In this document: positions 33,523-42,479 of the stretch, one piece after another | How the letters are laid out: each line of letters starts with the position of its first letter | Numbering within the stretch: position 1 is the stretch's first letter | Source: Cryobacterium roopkundense | GTDB lineage: Bacteria > Actinomycetota > Actinomycetes > Actinomycetales > Microbacteriaceae | Direction of reading: 5' to 3' | Assembly: GCF_014200405.1 (NCBI RefSeq) | Contig: NZ_JACHBQ010000001.1 | Coordinates: forward strand, 1,240,001 to 1,304,000 | DNA length: 64,000 bases | The notes under the pieces: generated by a model | Databases searched by the model: none | Seen by the model: only the letters and a program-made list of their open reading frames with translations | What the model was told of the DNA's origin: nothing | Program-made: the position numbers and the translations under genes

Positions 33523-34515
33523 ATGGCACTGAGGCCGGCGCGTCTGGCGATGAATGACCTCGCCGACATGCGCGAATCCGTGTTCTTTGACGGGCCCCGG
33601 GCCCGTGAGCGGACCACCAGATTCTGGATCCTGCTCGTGCTCTCCTCGATCATCGCTGCCGCGGGCGTGGCGGCCGATTCGACCGCCACCGTGATTGGGG
33701 CGATGATCGTCGCGCCGCTGCTGCTGCCGATCCAGGCGACGATGCTCGCTACCGTGCTGGGGGACCGGGGCAACCTCGTGCGATCGCTGGCGCTCGTTCT
33801 CGGGGGCGCGGCGCTCGCGATCGGCATTGGCGTGCTGCTGGGTCTGATCGTTCCCGTCGATGTCGTGGCTGAAAGCAACGTGCAGGTCGCGTCGCGGGTG
33901 AGCCCGCGGCTGATCGACCTGCTCGCCGCGCTGGCCACCGGTGCGGTCGGCTCGATTGCCCTGGTGCGCCGGGACATTTCCGACACCCTTCCGGGTGTGG
34001 CCATCGCGATATCGCTCGTGCCGCCGTTGTCGGTGGTCGGACTGACACTCGAGGCTGGGGCCTTCGCCGAGTCCCTCAGAGCCCTTCTCCTGTTCGTGAC
34101 GAACGTCGCGGCGATCCTCGCCACCGGCATCGTGGTTATGGCGCTGTACGGCGTCAACGGCCTGCTGTCGAAGCCGGCCACGCCGCGTGAGCGCCGGGCA
34201 CGGCTGCGGCGGGGAATCCTGGTCTCGGCCATAATGGGGCTGGTCATCCTGCTGCCGCTCACGGTGGCGAGCGTCACCGTTGCACAGTCGTCGTCGCGGG
34301 AGGCATCCGTTCAGTTGGTCGCCGAATCCTGGGCGACAGATGCCGGTTGGGAGCTTTTCAGCGTGGCCACGGACCGGGGCGAGGTTACAGTGCGGGTGGA
34401 AGGAGCCCTCCCGCTCCCCAACACCGAGGAGCTGGAGCGGCGACTTCGCTCTGCCGGCATCGACCCCACGGACGTACATGTCGACCTCGTGCCCGTCTAC
34501 TCCGTCGACTTCTGA
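33523..34515 (+). CDS. DUF389 membrane protein
   Basis: 330 residues with about six helices in the first 260 residues. The family motif TATVIGAMIVAPLLLPIQATMLA is clear, as is SDTLPGVAIAISLVPPLSVVG. The last 70 residues form a soluble domain. DUF389 proteins are widespread in actinobacteria and lack an assigned role. The start is the ATG at 33523 with GGGAGG 9 nt upstream; TATCAT at 33484-33489 is a good -10, giving a ~28-nt leader. Confidence 0.85.
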   Translation: MALRPARLAMNDLADMRESVFFDGPRARERTTRFWILLVLSSIIAAAGVAADSTATVIGAMIVAPLLLPIQATMLATVLGDRGNLVRSLALVLGGAALAIGIGVLLGLIVPVDVVAESNVQVASRVSPRLIDLLAALATGAVGSIALVRRDISDTLPGVAIAISLVPPLSVVGLTLEAGAFAESLRALLLFVTNVAAILATGIVVMALYGVNGLLSKPATPRERRARLRRGILVSAIMGLVILLPLTVASVTVAQSSSREASVQLVAESWATDAGWELFSVATDRGEVTVRVEGALPLPNTEELERRLRSAGIDPTDVHVDLVPVYSVDF

Positions 34516-34611
34516 CGTTCGCTACGTTTCGCGGCCTGGCACTCGTCTCAAGGAGGACCACGTGGCGAAACAGGTGCCGCGAGGCAGGGGAGACCTGAGT
34601 AGGGTGTCGGC

Positions 34612-35634
34612 ATGCCACACGAAGCAGCCATCCTGTCAGTCGACGGCCCGCACGGCCTGCGCGAGATGCGCCTCTCGAGCCCGAGCCGCGTGCTGTGGCC
34701 CGCCGTCGGACTCACCAAGCTCGATTTCGCCCGCTACATCGTGGCCGTCGGCGAGGCCTTCGTGGCAGCGAACGGCGACCGCCCGATCTCCCTCCAGCGG
34801 TTCTCCGACACGATCGACGACGAACAGTTTTTCTCCAAGAACCCGCCCCAGGGAACCCCCGACTTTGTGCGGGCGGTGGATGTTGTCTACCCGAGCGGGC
34901 GGAGGCATCCGCAGCTCGTGATCGACGAGCCAGCGGCCGCCGTGTGGGCCGTGCAGATGAACACCGTCGTATTTCACCCGTGGCCCTCGCGTGCCGAGAA
35001 CACCGACAACCCCGACGAGCTGCGCATCGACCTGGACCCGCAGCCCGGCACTGACTTCGACGACGCGATCCCGGTGGCCATCGAACTTCGCGAGCTGCTT
35101 GCCGAGGCTGGCCTCACGGCGTTCGTCAAGACGTCCGGCAACCGAGGTCTGCACGTGTTCGCGCCGATCGAGGCCACCCGGGAGTTTCTCGACGTGCGCC
35201 ACGGCGTGATCGCAGCGGCCCGAGAACTCGAACGACGGATGCCGAAACAGGTCACCACGGCCTGGTGGAAGGAGGAGCGCGGCGAGAAGATCTTCGTGGA
35301 TTTCAACCAGGCCAATCGGGACCGCACCATGGCCGGCGCGTACAGTCCGCGGGCGCTCGCCCACGCACCCGTGTCGTGCCCGCTCGAGTGGGAGGAACTC
35401 GGCGACGCCGACCCGCGCCGATACACGATCGAAAGCGTGCCGGACCGGCTGGCCACGGTCGGCGATCCGTGGGCGAGCCTGCACGCACAGTACGGCACCC
35501 TGGATGTGCTGCTCGCTTGGTGGGACCGTGACGGGCAGGCCGGGCTCGGGGAACTGCCCTTCCCGCCGGACTTCCCGAAGATGCCGGGGGAGCCGCCCCG
35601 CGTGCAGCCGAGCCGCGCGCGCAAACCGGACTGA
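34612..35634 (+). CDS. LigD-type polymerase/primase domain protein, stand-alone
   Basis: 340 residues, archaeo-eukaryotic primase-type fold of the LigD polymerase domain. Seen: SPSRVLWPAVGLTKLDFARY, SLQRFSDTIDDEQFFSKN, FHPWPSR, the catalytic pair D140/D142 in RIDLDPQPG, FVKTSGNRGLHVFAPI and VDFNQANRDRTMAGAYSPR. In mycobacteria this domain fills gaps during non-homologous end joining; stand-alone versions (like PolD1/PrimC) also exist. Ku and ligase genes are not in the window. The ATG at 34612 is 6 nt after TAGGGT (34600-34605). Confidence 0.88.
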   Translation: MPHEAAILSVDGPHGLREMRLSSPSRVLWPAVGLTKLDFARYIVAVGEAFVAANGDRPISLQRFSDTIDDEQFFSKNPPQGTPDFVRAVDVVYPSGRRHPQLVIDEPAAAVWAVQMNTVVFHPWPSRAENTDNPDELRIDLDPQPGTDFDDAIPVAIELRELLAEAGLTAFVKTSGNRGLHVFAPIEATREFLDVRHGVIAAARELERRMPKQVTTAWWKEERGEKIFVDFNQANRDRTMAGAYSPRALAHAPVSCPLEWEELGDADPRRYTIESVPDRLATVGDPWASLHAQYGTLDVLLAWWDRDGQAGLGELPFPPDFPKMPGEPPRVQPSRARKPD

Positions 35635-35748
35635 CCGCATCCGCTCGCCAGGACCGGTGAAGCCGAGACGCGCCGGTCACCGCTGAGCGGCGTGTCGCGA
35701 AAGACACCGGGTTGCGCAGGGCGGGCTCGCCGGACTTAGTCTTAGGCA

Positions 35749-36558
35749 GTGACCCCCGACTCGCCCACCGACGCAGCCCGCGCAGCGAAGGGCAGCGCCG
35801 CCCTTCAGGCACTGGCCCGGCTCGGCTTCGCCGTGAACGGTTTGCTGCACATTCTTATCGCCGCAATCGCGGTTACCGTCGCGATCGGTTCCGGCGAGGA
35901 TACCGCAGACCAATCCGGAGCCCTCGGACAACTCGCGGCCAACCCCGGTGGCGTATTCATTCTCTGGACCGTTGTCGTGGGCTTGTTCGCCCTGGGTGTC
36001 TGGCTGCTGCTCAGTGCCTTCCTCATGCAGGGCTCCGACCCCAAGCGCCGGTGGTCGCGCCGAGCCGCGAACCTCAGCAAGGCGGCGGTCTACTTCGTTC
36101 TCGGCGGGACCGCGGCTACCTTCGCGCTTGGGGGAGCCACGAGTTCCGGCGGTAGCGCCCAAGACGCGACCGCGGCCCTGCTCGGGGCCCCTGGCGGCGT
36201 GGTCCTGCTCGTTTTCGCGGGCCTGGTCGTGCTGGCCGTGGCCGGATATTTCGTGTTCAAAGGCGTCGCCAAGAAATTCACCACCGATATCGCGGTTCCG
36301 AGCGGCCCCACCGGGAAAGCCATCATCGGCCTCGGCGTTGTCGGGTACATCGCAAAAGGCATCGCGCTGGGCGTCGTCGCCGTGCTCATCCTGTACGCGG
36401 CGTTCACGCACGACCCGAGCAAGTCCTCCGGCCTCGACGGAGCGCTCAAGGGCTTGGCCGCGCTACCCTCCGGAGGTCTCATCCTCGGGGCCGTCGGGAT
36501 CGGACTGATCATGTACGGCGTGTACTGCTTCGCACGGGCCTGGCGCGCCCGGTTCTAG
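35749..36558 (+). CDS. DUF1206 membrane protein
   Basis: 269 residues with six to seven helices in three duplicated pairs, as in DUF1206: each unit starts with an amphipathic stretch ending in R/K and a G-rich helix (ARLGFAVNGLLHILIAAIAV, then NLSKAAVYFVLGGTA, then GKAIIGLGVVGYIAKGIALG). Unknown function. The GTG at 35749 is 6 nt after TAGTCT (35737-35742). Its stop shares four bases with the convergent gene (CTAG). Confidence 0.85.
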   Translation: MTPDSPTDAARAAKGSAALQALARLGFAVNGLLHILIAAIAVTVAIGSGEDTADQSGALGQLAANPGGVFILWTVVVGLFALGVWLLLSAFLMQGSDPKRRWSRRAANLSKAAVYFVLGGTAATFALGGATSSGGSAQDATAALLGAPGGVVLLVFAGLVVLAVAGYFVFKGVAKKFTTDIAVPSGPTGKAIIGLGVVGYIAKGIALGVVAVLILYAAFTHDPSKSSGLDGALKGLAALPSGGLILGAVGIGLIMYGVYCFARAWRARF

Positions 36559-37436
36559 GGCGCTGGCACAGCCGCGATGTGAGTCACCAGCGAGACCACG
36601 CGCTCGCGCAGGGCCGTGCTGCGCACGCTGAACCCCTTCTGCAGCCGCACGTATTCGGCCTTGCCGGCGGGCGTCTCCACGGCTACCGGCGCGTAGCCCC
36701 AGTCGGACAGATCATAGGGTGATGCCTGCATGTCGAGCCGGCGAATGTCGCGAGCCAGCTCGAACGAGTCAAGCAGTACCTCTCCGGGCATCAGCGGCCC
36801 GAGCTTGATCACCCACTTATATACATCCATGCCGGCGTGCAGGCAGCCGGGCTGCTCAAATGTCGGCTGGTTCTCGCGGGTGGGCTGCAGCTCGTTGAGC
36901 GGCAGCGCTTCGGGAGTGAAGAACCGAAACGCGTCGAAGTGACTGCACGTAATGCGGTTGGCCTCCACGACCTCGTCGGTGTCGCCCTGCCCGAGCCGCA
37001 GCGGCGCTACATGTCGATGCTCGCCCTGCCGGTACACCATCGCCCACTCGTGCAAACCGAAGCACCCGAAGTTGGCCGGACGCAGCGCGGTCTTCGACAG
37101 CAGCGACGCAATGAAGCGGACGCTCCGTCCCTTCGCCGCCACAAACCCCGCCTCGTCCACGGCCACGTCCGCCCCCTCTGACGTGTACCACTTCCAGGTG
37201 GCCCGATCGAGCCCCGCCGCGCCCTGCAGGACGACTCGCGCACCAGGGTGCCACCGGCGCAGCAACCCCGGACGGAACGGATAATACGTGAACAGAAAAT
37301 CGTCAACCGGATGCGACCGGCCGCTGGCCGCGCGCAGCCGACGTTCCAGAGTGAGTGCGTCCGCCCGGTCTTGGTGGGTCTGCTCGAGGGCGGTCCACTC
37401 GGCGGACTCGAACACGCGCTGTTCAGTGAATTCCAC
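36555..37436 (-). CDS. Conserved actinobacterial protein, often named 3-methyladenine DNA glycosylase
   Basis: 293 residues. Members of this family (HPVDDFLFTYYPFRPGLLRRWHPG, HEWAMVYRQGEHRH, CSHFDAFRFFTPEA) are, as I recall, frequently labelled 3-methyladenine glycosylase. I see no HhH-GPD motif or other known glycosylase active site, so the name should be treated as unproven. His and Asp residues are clustered (LHAGMDVYKW, DSFELARDIRRLD). The GTG at 37436 is 6 nt after TATTCT (complement of 37443-37448). Confidence 0.6.
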   Translation of the reverse strand: MEFTEQRVFESAEWTALEQTHQDRADALTLERRLRAASGRSHPVDDFLFTYYPFRPGLLRRWHPGARVVLQGAAGLDRATWKWYTSEGADVAVDEAGFVAAKGRSVRFIASLLSKTALRPANFGCFGLHEWAMVYRQGEHRHVAPLRLGQGDTDEVVEANRITCSHFDAFRFFTPEALPLNELQPTRENQPTFEQPGCLHAGMDVYKWVIKLGPLMPGEVLLDSFELARDIRRLDMQASPYDLSDWGYAPVAVETPAGKAEYVRLQKGFSVRSTALRERVVSLVTHIAAVPAP

Positions 37437-37492
37437 GCGTCAAGAATACCTTCCGGTTCACCGCAACACCGGAACCGGGGCAGGATGGAGTC

Positions 37493-39181
37493 ATGGCGAA
37501 TACCGAACAACAGCCCTGGATCAAGAACTACCAACCCGGGGTTCCTGCCGAAATTGAGCTTCCGTCCGAATCGCTGGTGCAGATGTTCGAACGTAGCGTC
37601 ACGGAGGCCGGCGACCACCCTGCGCTTGAGTTCTTCGGGCGTCGCACCACCTACGCCGAACTCGGCGAGCAGGTCGACCGGGCCGCGGAAGGCCTGCGGC
37701 ACCTCGGCGTGCAGGCCGGCGACCGGGTGGCGCTGATCCTGCCCAACTGTCCCCAACACGTGGTGGCGTTCTACGCGGTGTTGCGCCTCGGCGCCGTGGT
37801 CGTGGAACACAACCCGCTGTACACCACGCGGGAGCTGCGCCACCAGTTCGAAGACCACCAGGCGCGGGTCATCATCGCCTGGGACAAGACCGCCGAAGCC
37901 ATCCGCGAGTTCCCCGCGGATATCGAGATCGACCACGTCATCTCGGTCAACCTGCTCGAGGCCTTCCCCGCCGTGAAGAGGCTTGCACTGAATCTTCCGG
38001 TGAAGAACCTGCGCGCATCCAAGGCCGCACTCACCGGCAAGGCACCCGGCACCATCCCCTGGAAGCAACTGCTCACCCACGCCCCGATCGATCCCGAACA
38101 CCCGCGGCCGGGCGTCGACGACCTCGCGGCGATCCAGTACACCTCGGGGACGACCGGCCGTCCCAAGGGCGCGATGCTCACCCACTTCAACCTGTATTCC
38201 AACGCCCTGCAGGGCGAGGCCTGGATGCACGGCGCCCAGTATCGCAAGGAGGTGTTCTACGCGATCCTGCCCATGTTCCACGCCTTCGGCATGACTCTCT
38301 ACCTGACCTTCGGCATCCGCAAGCAGGGTCTGCTCGTGCTCTTCCCTAAATTCGAGCCGGGACTGATTCTCGATGCCATGAAAAAGTCCCCGGCCACGGT
38401 GTACTGCGCGGTGCCGCCGATCTACGAGCGCACCGCCCTCGCGGCGAAGGAGAAGGGCGTGTCACTGAGGTCATGCACGTACTGCATCTCCGGGGCGATG
38501 AACCTGCCCGACCACGTCGTGGAGTTGTGGGAATCCGTCTCGGGCGGCCGACTCGTGGAGGGCTACGGCATGACCGAGTCCTCTCCCGTGGCGCTCGGCA
38601 ACCCGTTCCACGACACCCGTCGCACGGGCACGATCGGAGTGCCCTTCCCCTCCACGCTCATGAAGGTCGTCGACCTCGACGACCCCACACTCGAGGTCGC
38701 CGAGGGCGAGCCGGGGGAGCTGCTGCTGAAGGGCCCGCAGGTGTTCCAGGGCTACTGGAATAACCCCGAGGAGACGGCGAAGACCCTGCTCCCGGGGGGA
38801 TGGCTGCGCACCGGGGATGTTGTCACGGTCGACGTCGACGGCTTCACCACGATCGTCGACCGCGCCAAGGAGCTCATCATCACCGGCGGATTCAATGTGT
38901 CGCCCACCGAGGTCGAGACGGCGTTGCGGCTGCACCCCTCCGTCGTGGACGCGGCGGTCTTCGGCAAGCCGCTCGAGCGCGGCGGCGAGATGATCGTCGC
39001 CGCGATCGAGCTCAAGCCGGGCGCCGCGCTCAACGAGCAGGAGTTGCGCGAGCACTGCCGCGAGCACCTCGCCGCCTACAAGATTCCGCGGCGCATCGTG
39101 CAGATCGAGAACACGCCACGGTCCCTGTTGGGCAAGATCCTGCGCAAACAGGTGCGCGAGCAGGTGTTGCCGACCCTCTAG
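37493..39181 (+). CDS. Long-chain fatty-acid-CoA ligase (FadD-like)
   Basis: 562 residues of the AMP-forming acyl-CoA synthetase family. The ATP-binding loop YTSGTTGRPKG is at about 217-226, with VEGYGMTESSP, GWLRTGDVVTVD and the adenylation Lys in LLGKILRK near the C-terminus. It activates fatty acids for beta-oxidation or lipid synthesis; chain length cannot be read. Start ATG 37493 lies 6 nt after CAGGAT, the leaderless geometry with C at the first -10 base. Its stop overlaps that of the convergent SRPBCC gene by four bases. Confidence 0.92.
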   Translation: MANTEQQPWIKNYQPGVPAEIELPSESLVQMFERSVTEAGDHPALEFFGRRTTYAELGEQVDRAAEGLRHLGVQAGDRVALILPNCPQHVVAFYAVLRLGAVVVEHNPLYTTRELRHQFEDHQARVIIAWDKTAEAIREFPADIEIDHVISVNLLEAFPAVKRLALNLPVKNLRASKAALTGKAPGTIPWKQLLTHAPIDPEHPRPGVDDLAAIQYTSGTTGRPKGAMLTHFNLYSNALQGEAWMHGAQYRKEVFYAILPMFHAFGMTLYLTFGIRKQGLLVLFPKFEPGLILDAMKKSPATVYCAVPPIYERTALAAKEKGVSLRSCTYCISGAMNLPDHVVELWESVSGGRLVEGYGMTESSPVALGNPFHDTRRTGTIGVPFPSTLMKVVDLDDPTLEVAEGEPGELLLKGPQVFQGYWNNPEETAKTLLPGGWLRTGDVVTVDVDGFTTIVDRAKELIITGGFNVSPTEVETALRLHPSVVDAAVFGKPLERGGEMIVAAIELKPGAALNEQELREHCREHLAAYKIPRRIVQIENTPRSLLGKILRKQVREQVLPTL

Positions 39182-39618
39182 TTCCGCGCGACGAGCACAG
39201 TTTCCATCGCGTCGAAGAAGGCGTTGTACCCGATCACTGTCTGCGCGTACTGCTCCTCGCTGAGGTGCCCGCCGGTCTGAACGAGCGTCATCTCAGCCCC
39301 GCCGTCAACCGCGGTCACGTCAACGGTCACCGGCTCCCGCGCCGGGTTGGCCGGGTCGTCGGTCATCGTGAAGGCCAGTCGCTGAGGCGGGACAACCTCG
39401 GTGTATTCACCCAACCACTGGATCGTCGTGCCGTCGGGCAGGTGCATCACGGCGCTCCAAACGCCGCCGACACGCACGTCGAGCACCAGGGTGTCGAGCG
39501 GAACGGAGACGGCCTCTGTGCCGAACCACACCGAGAACTGCTCGGGGTCAGTCCACAGCGCGTAAGCGCGGTCGGGGGAGGCCGCGAAACGGCGGGTGAC
39601 GGTGATTCCAGCGGTCAT
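39178..39618 (-). CDS. SRPBCC (AHSA1-like) domain protein
   Basis: 146 residues. Pattern VTRRFAASPDRAYALWTDPEQFSVWFG, then VLDVRVGGVWSAVMHLPDG and a C-terminal helix (QTVIGYNAFFDAMETVL). A small-ligand-binding helix-grip fold; no ArsR partner is next to it. GAGGAGAAC precedes the ATG at 39618, and TACCGT (complement of 39657-39662) is a plausible -10. Confidence 0.85.
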   Translation of the reverse strand: MTAGITVTRRFAASPDRAYALWTDPEQFSVWFGTEAVSVPLDTLVLDVRVGGVWSAVMHLPDGTTIQWLGEYTEVVPPQRLAFTMTDDPANPAREPVTVDVTAVDGGAEMTLVQTGGHLSEEQYAQTVIGYNAFFDAMETVLVARN

Positions 39619-39737
39619 GGATGTTCTCCTCGGATCGTGTTTTTCTGTGGGCTACGACGGTATCGTGCCAACCTGCGTCTGTTCCATGCTTTCCTTATAT
39701 CTAAGCAGCGGATGCCCGCGGCGCGAGGGAGGACCCC

Positions 39738-40151
39738 ATGACAGACCAGGCCGCACAACCCGCGAGTACTCCGAGCGCCGAGGTCGTCGAGGGCGTCTTC
39801 GCCCTGGCACGCGACGGCCTCACCGGCCCGCTCGGCGAGATGCTCGACGCGGGAGTGCCCCTCGACATGCTCAACGGACGAGGCGACTCGCTGCTGATCG
39901 TGGCGACCTATGCGCAGCATCTCGACACTGTGACCGCGCTTCTCACCCGCGGCGCCGACACATCCGTTGTCAATGCCATGGGCCAGACGGCTGTGGCCTG
40001 CGCGGTGTTCCGCAACAACGAAGCGCTGCTGCGGGCGCTTCTCGAAGCGGATGCCGACCCCCTCCTCGGCGCCCATCCGGCGGTGGCCATCGCCGACCAG
40101 TTCGGTTTTCCCCGCATGCGTGAGGTCACCGAATCGTACGACTGCCCGTAG
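39738..40151 (+). CDS. Ankyrin-repeat protein
   Basis: 137 residues with about three ankyrin units, e.g. NGRGDSLLIVATYAQHLDTV followed by TALLTRGADTSVVNAMGQTAVACAVFRNNEALLRALLEADADP. Solitary bacterial ankyrin proteins of this size usually bind a partner protein; the partner is not obvious here. GGGAGGAC precedes the ATG. Confidence 0.85.
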   Translation: MTDQAAQPASTPSAEVVEGVFALARDGLTGPLGEMLDAGVPLDMLNGRGDSLLIVATYAQHLDTVTALLTRGADTSVVNAMGQTAVACAVFRNNEALLRALLEADADPLLGAHPAVAIADQFGFPRMREVTESYDCP

Positions 40152-40210
40152 CCACCCGAGAGTTTTCACAACGGTAACCTGCGCATCACATCGTTGAAAA
40201 GCGGCAGATT

Positions 40211-40216
40211 TAACCT
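40211..40216 (+). promoter_or_regulatory. -10 hexamer driving a leaderless micro-ORF before GH92
   Basis: TAACCT with exactly 6 nt to the ATG at 40223. Confidence 0.55.
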
Positions 40217-40222
40217 GAATCG

Positions 40223-40246
40223 ATGGTTCGGGACAACACAGCATGA
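40223..40246 (+). CDS. Leaderless 7-codon upstream micro-ORF
   Basis: Encodes MVRDNTA. Its TGA (40244-40246) overlaps the ATG of the GH92 gene (40243) as ATGA, and no convincing Shine-Dalgarno precedes that ATG. Translation of the main gene therefore probably depends on ribosomes that finish this ORF. Compare 6731 and 59612. Confidence 0.5.
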   Translation: MVRDNTA

Positions 40247-42477
40247 TCGACAGGGTCGACCCCTTCATCGGGACCGACGTCACCAGCCTGCCTCCGCGCA
40301 ACGGCCTCGCCGCGACGTGGTGGTGGCCGAAGCCGCAGATCGGCAACACGCACCCAGGCGCCACGTTTCCGCTGGGCATGGTGTCGGCCTGCGCGTATTC
40401 CGGCGCGTACCCCACCGGGTACGGACGCCATGACCTCAGCCTCGAGGGCATCCCCGCGCGCTTGCACGACCAGCAGCTCGCCTCGGGCTTCACGCATTTC
40501 CAGCAGTCCGGAACCGGGGCTATCCGCAAGTACTACAACTACTTCAGGGTCACCCCGATGATCGAGCCGCTCGACGAGCTCGGACGCACGTGGCAACTCA
40601 GCAAGGAGCAGGCGCAGCCCGGCTGGTATTCCGCCACCCTCGACTCGGGCATCACGGCGGAGCTCACCGTGGGTCCGAAGAGCGCCGTGCACCGCTACAC
40701 CTTTCCCCAGCATCGCAACGCGCGCATCGTGATCGACTTCTCGATGGGCGGACTCTCGATTCCGTACGGTGCCACCATCCCCTTGCGCGCGCACATCGAA
40801 TGTCTCGAGCCCGGTGTGGCGTGCGGTCAGATCGTGGCGGAAGGCGTGCCGCTCTCGGTCTATATCGAGTGTGACACCCCGCAGTGGCGGCAGATGCTGT
40901 GGTACGACCGCCGGCTCATGCCCGGAGGTACGCGCCTCGACTTCGACCGCATCCGCCCCACCACCCTGCGCACGTTCGGGCTCATGTGGGCGGGACCGAG
41001 CGAACAGGGCGACACCATTGAACTGCGCATCGGCTTCTCGCTGCGCGGCGTCGAGCAGGCCAAAGCGAACCTCCTGGCCGATTGCGGGCCAAAGCCAGCC
41101 GGTTTCGCGGAGCGACGCGCTCTCACCGCGGATGCCTGGCGCAGCCAGCTGGAAGCCATTACCGTGGTCACACCCTCGGTCGAGCGACAGACGATCTTCT
41201 CCACCGCGCTCTATCACTCGCTGATCAAACCCTGCCTCGCGCCGTCCGAGAGTCCATTCTGGCCCGACGACGGCCCCTTCGCATTCGATGTCACGACCAT
41301 GTGGGACATCTACCGCACGCAGCTGCCGTTGCTCACGGCGCTGATGCCTGAACGCGCCATCGAACTGGCGACCGCACTGCTCACGATCTGCGAGGAGGAG
41401 GGCAACTTTCCGATCGGCTACCGCATGGCGCGGGGGAGCGACCGCTTCTCCCGGCAGGGCAGCGCGCTCGTGCACACCTTCCTCGCCGACCTGTGCCAGC
41501 TCGGGCTGCCGGGCATCGACTGGGACTGGGCCCTCGTGCACATGTCCGACGACCTGCGCCGCACCTACGGCGAGGAATTTCTGCTGCGCGGCGTGGCGCA
41601 TCCGATCACGCACACCCTCGACCTCGCGTTCGGCTATTGGTGCACGGCCAAGGTGGCGGAGCACCTCGGCGACACGGCTCTCGTGCGCCAGTTCACAGCC
41701 CTCGCCGAGCAGTGGTCGAACGCGTACGACCGGCAGACGGGGCTGCTCCTGGACTCGACTTTCTATGAGGGCAGTCGGCACAACCACTCTTTCCGACTGC
41801 AGCACGACATGGCCGGCCGGATTGCCCTGAGCGGTGGCGCCGAGCGTTTCACCAGGCAGCTCGACACATTCTTCGGCTTCGGGGCGGGGCCCGTGGCCCA
41901 GCTCGGCGAGGCGCCAGCGGCATCCGTTGTGCTCGCCGGGTACGACCTGGGGCGCTTCGAAGGGCTCAACAATGAACCCGACATGGATGCCCCGTGGGCC
42001 TACCACTACGTGGGTCGCTGCGACCGAACGGCCGAGGTTGTGCACAACGTGGTGCACCAGCAATTCGGCATCGGGCGCGGCGGGCTTCCCGGCAACGATG
42101 ATTCGGGCGGCCTGAGCTCCTGGTACGTCTGGGCTTCGCTGGGTCTCTTCCCGGTCGCCGGACAGAACGTGTTCCTGGTGAATGCGCCCTCGTTCGTGGA
42201 GTCGACGATGGCCGTCGGGCGCAACACCCTCATCATCCGTACCCGCGGCTTCGTCGAGCCCGTCGCGGGCGGGCCCGTGCAGTATGTGCAGGCCGCGCGT
42301 TTCAACGGCGAGCCGCTCACCCGCAGCTGGCTGCGCGGCACCGAGGTACACCGCGGCGGCGAACTGCTGGTTGATCTGGGCCCCCGGCCGAGCGACTGGG
42401 GAACCATCGGCCTCCCCCCGAGCGCCGCCCCCAAACCTCCGTTGACCCTCCTCAATCCACCTGCGTCAGGAGACTGA
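40243..42477 (+). CDS. GH92-family glycoside hydrolase (alpha-mannosidase type)
   Basis: 744 residues, Ca-dependent inverting exo-mannosidase family. The N-terminal VDPFIGT, GNTHPGATFPLGMVSACAYSG, then the (alpha/alpha)6 half with TMWDIYRTQLPLLTALMPE, NEPDMDAPWAYHYVG and GLPGNDDSGGLSSWYVWASLGLFPVAG carry the GH92 signature and catalytic acid/base regions. There is no signal peptide, so the enzyme looks cytosolic, unlike most GH92 mannosidases. The start overlaps a leaderless micro-ORF. Two bases separate its stop from the next gene, a glycosyltransferase. Confidence 0.92.
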   Translation: MIDRVDPFIGTDVTSLPPRNGLAATWWWPKPQIGNTHPGATFPLGMVSACAYSGAYPTGYGRHDLSLEGIPARLHDQQLASGFTHFQQSGTGAIRKYYNYFRVTPMIEPLDELGRTWQLSKEQAQPGWYSATLDSGITAELTVGPKSAVHRYTFPQHRNARIVIDFSMGGLSIPYGATIPLRAHIECLEPGVACGQIVAEGVPLSVYIECDTPQWRQMLWYDRRLMPGGTRLDFDRIRPTTLRTFGLMWAGPSEQGDTIELRIGFSLRGVEQAKANLLADCGPKPAGFAERRALTADAWRSQLEAITVVTPSVERQTIFSTALYHSLIKPCLAPSESPFWPDDGPFAFDVTTMWDIYRTQLPLLTALMPERAIELATALLTICEEEGNFPIGYRMARGSDRFSRQGSALVHTFLADLCQLGLPGIDWDWALVHMSDDLRRTYGEEFLLRGVAHPITHTLDLAFGYWCTAKVAEHLGDTALVRQFTALAEQWSNAYDRQTGLLLDSTFYEGSRHNHSFRLQHDMAGRIALSGGAERFTRQLDTFFGFGAGPVAQLGEAPAASVVLAGYDLGRFEGLNNEPDMDAPWAYHYVGRCDRTAEVVHNVVHQQFGIGRGGLPGNDDSGGLSSWYVWASLGLFPVAGQNVFLVNAPSFVESTMAVGRNTLIIRTRGFVEPVAGGPVQYVQAARFNGEPLTRSWLRGTEVHRGGELLVDLGPRPSDWGTIGLPPSAAPKPPLTLLNPPASGD

Positions 42478-42479
42478 AA

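Noticed and set aside
34545..34590. Possible third copy of the 68-bp palindrome (GGCACTCGTCTC ... GAAACAGGTGCC)
   Set aside because: Only the outer arms partly match, and the length and inner hairpin differ; too weak to count.
40210..42351. 713-codon open frame on the minus strand
   Set aside because: It is the antisense shadow of the GH92 gene: GC-rich third positions remove stop codons, and the translation has no domain-like pattern.
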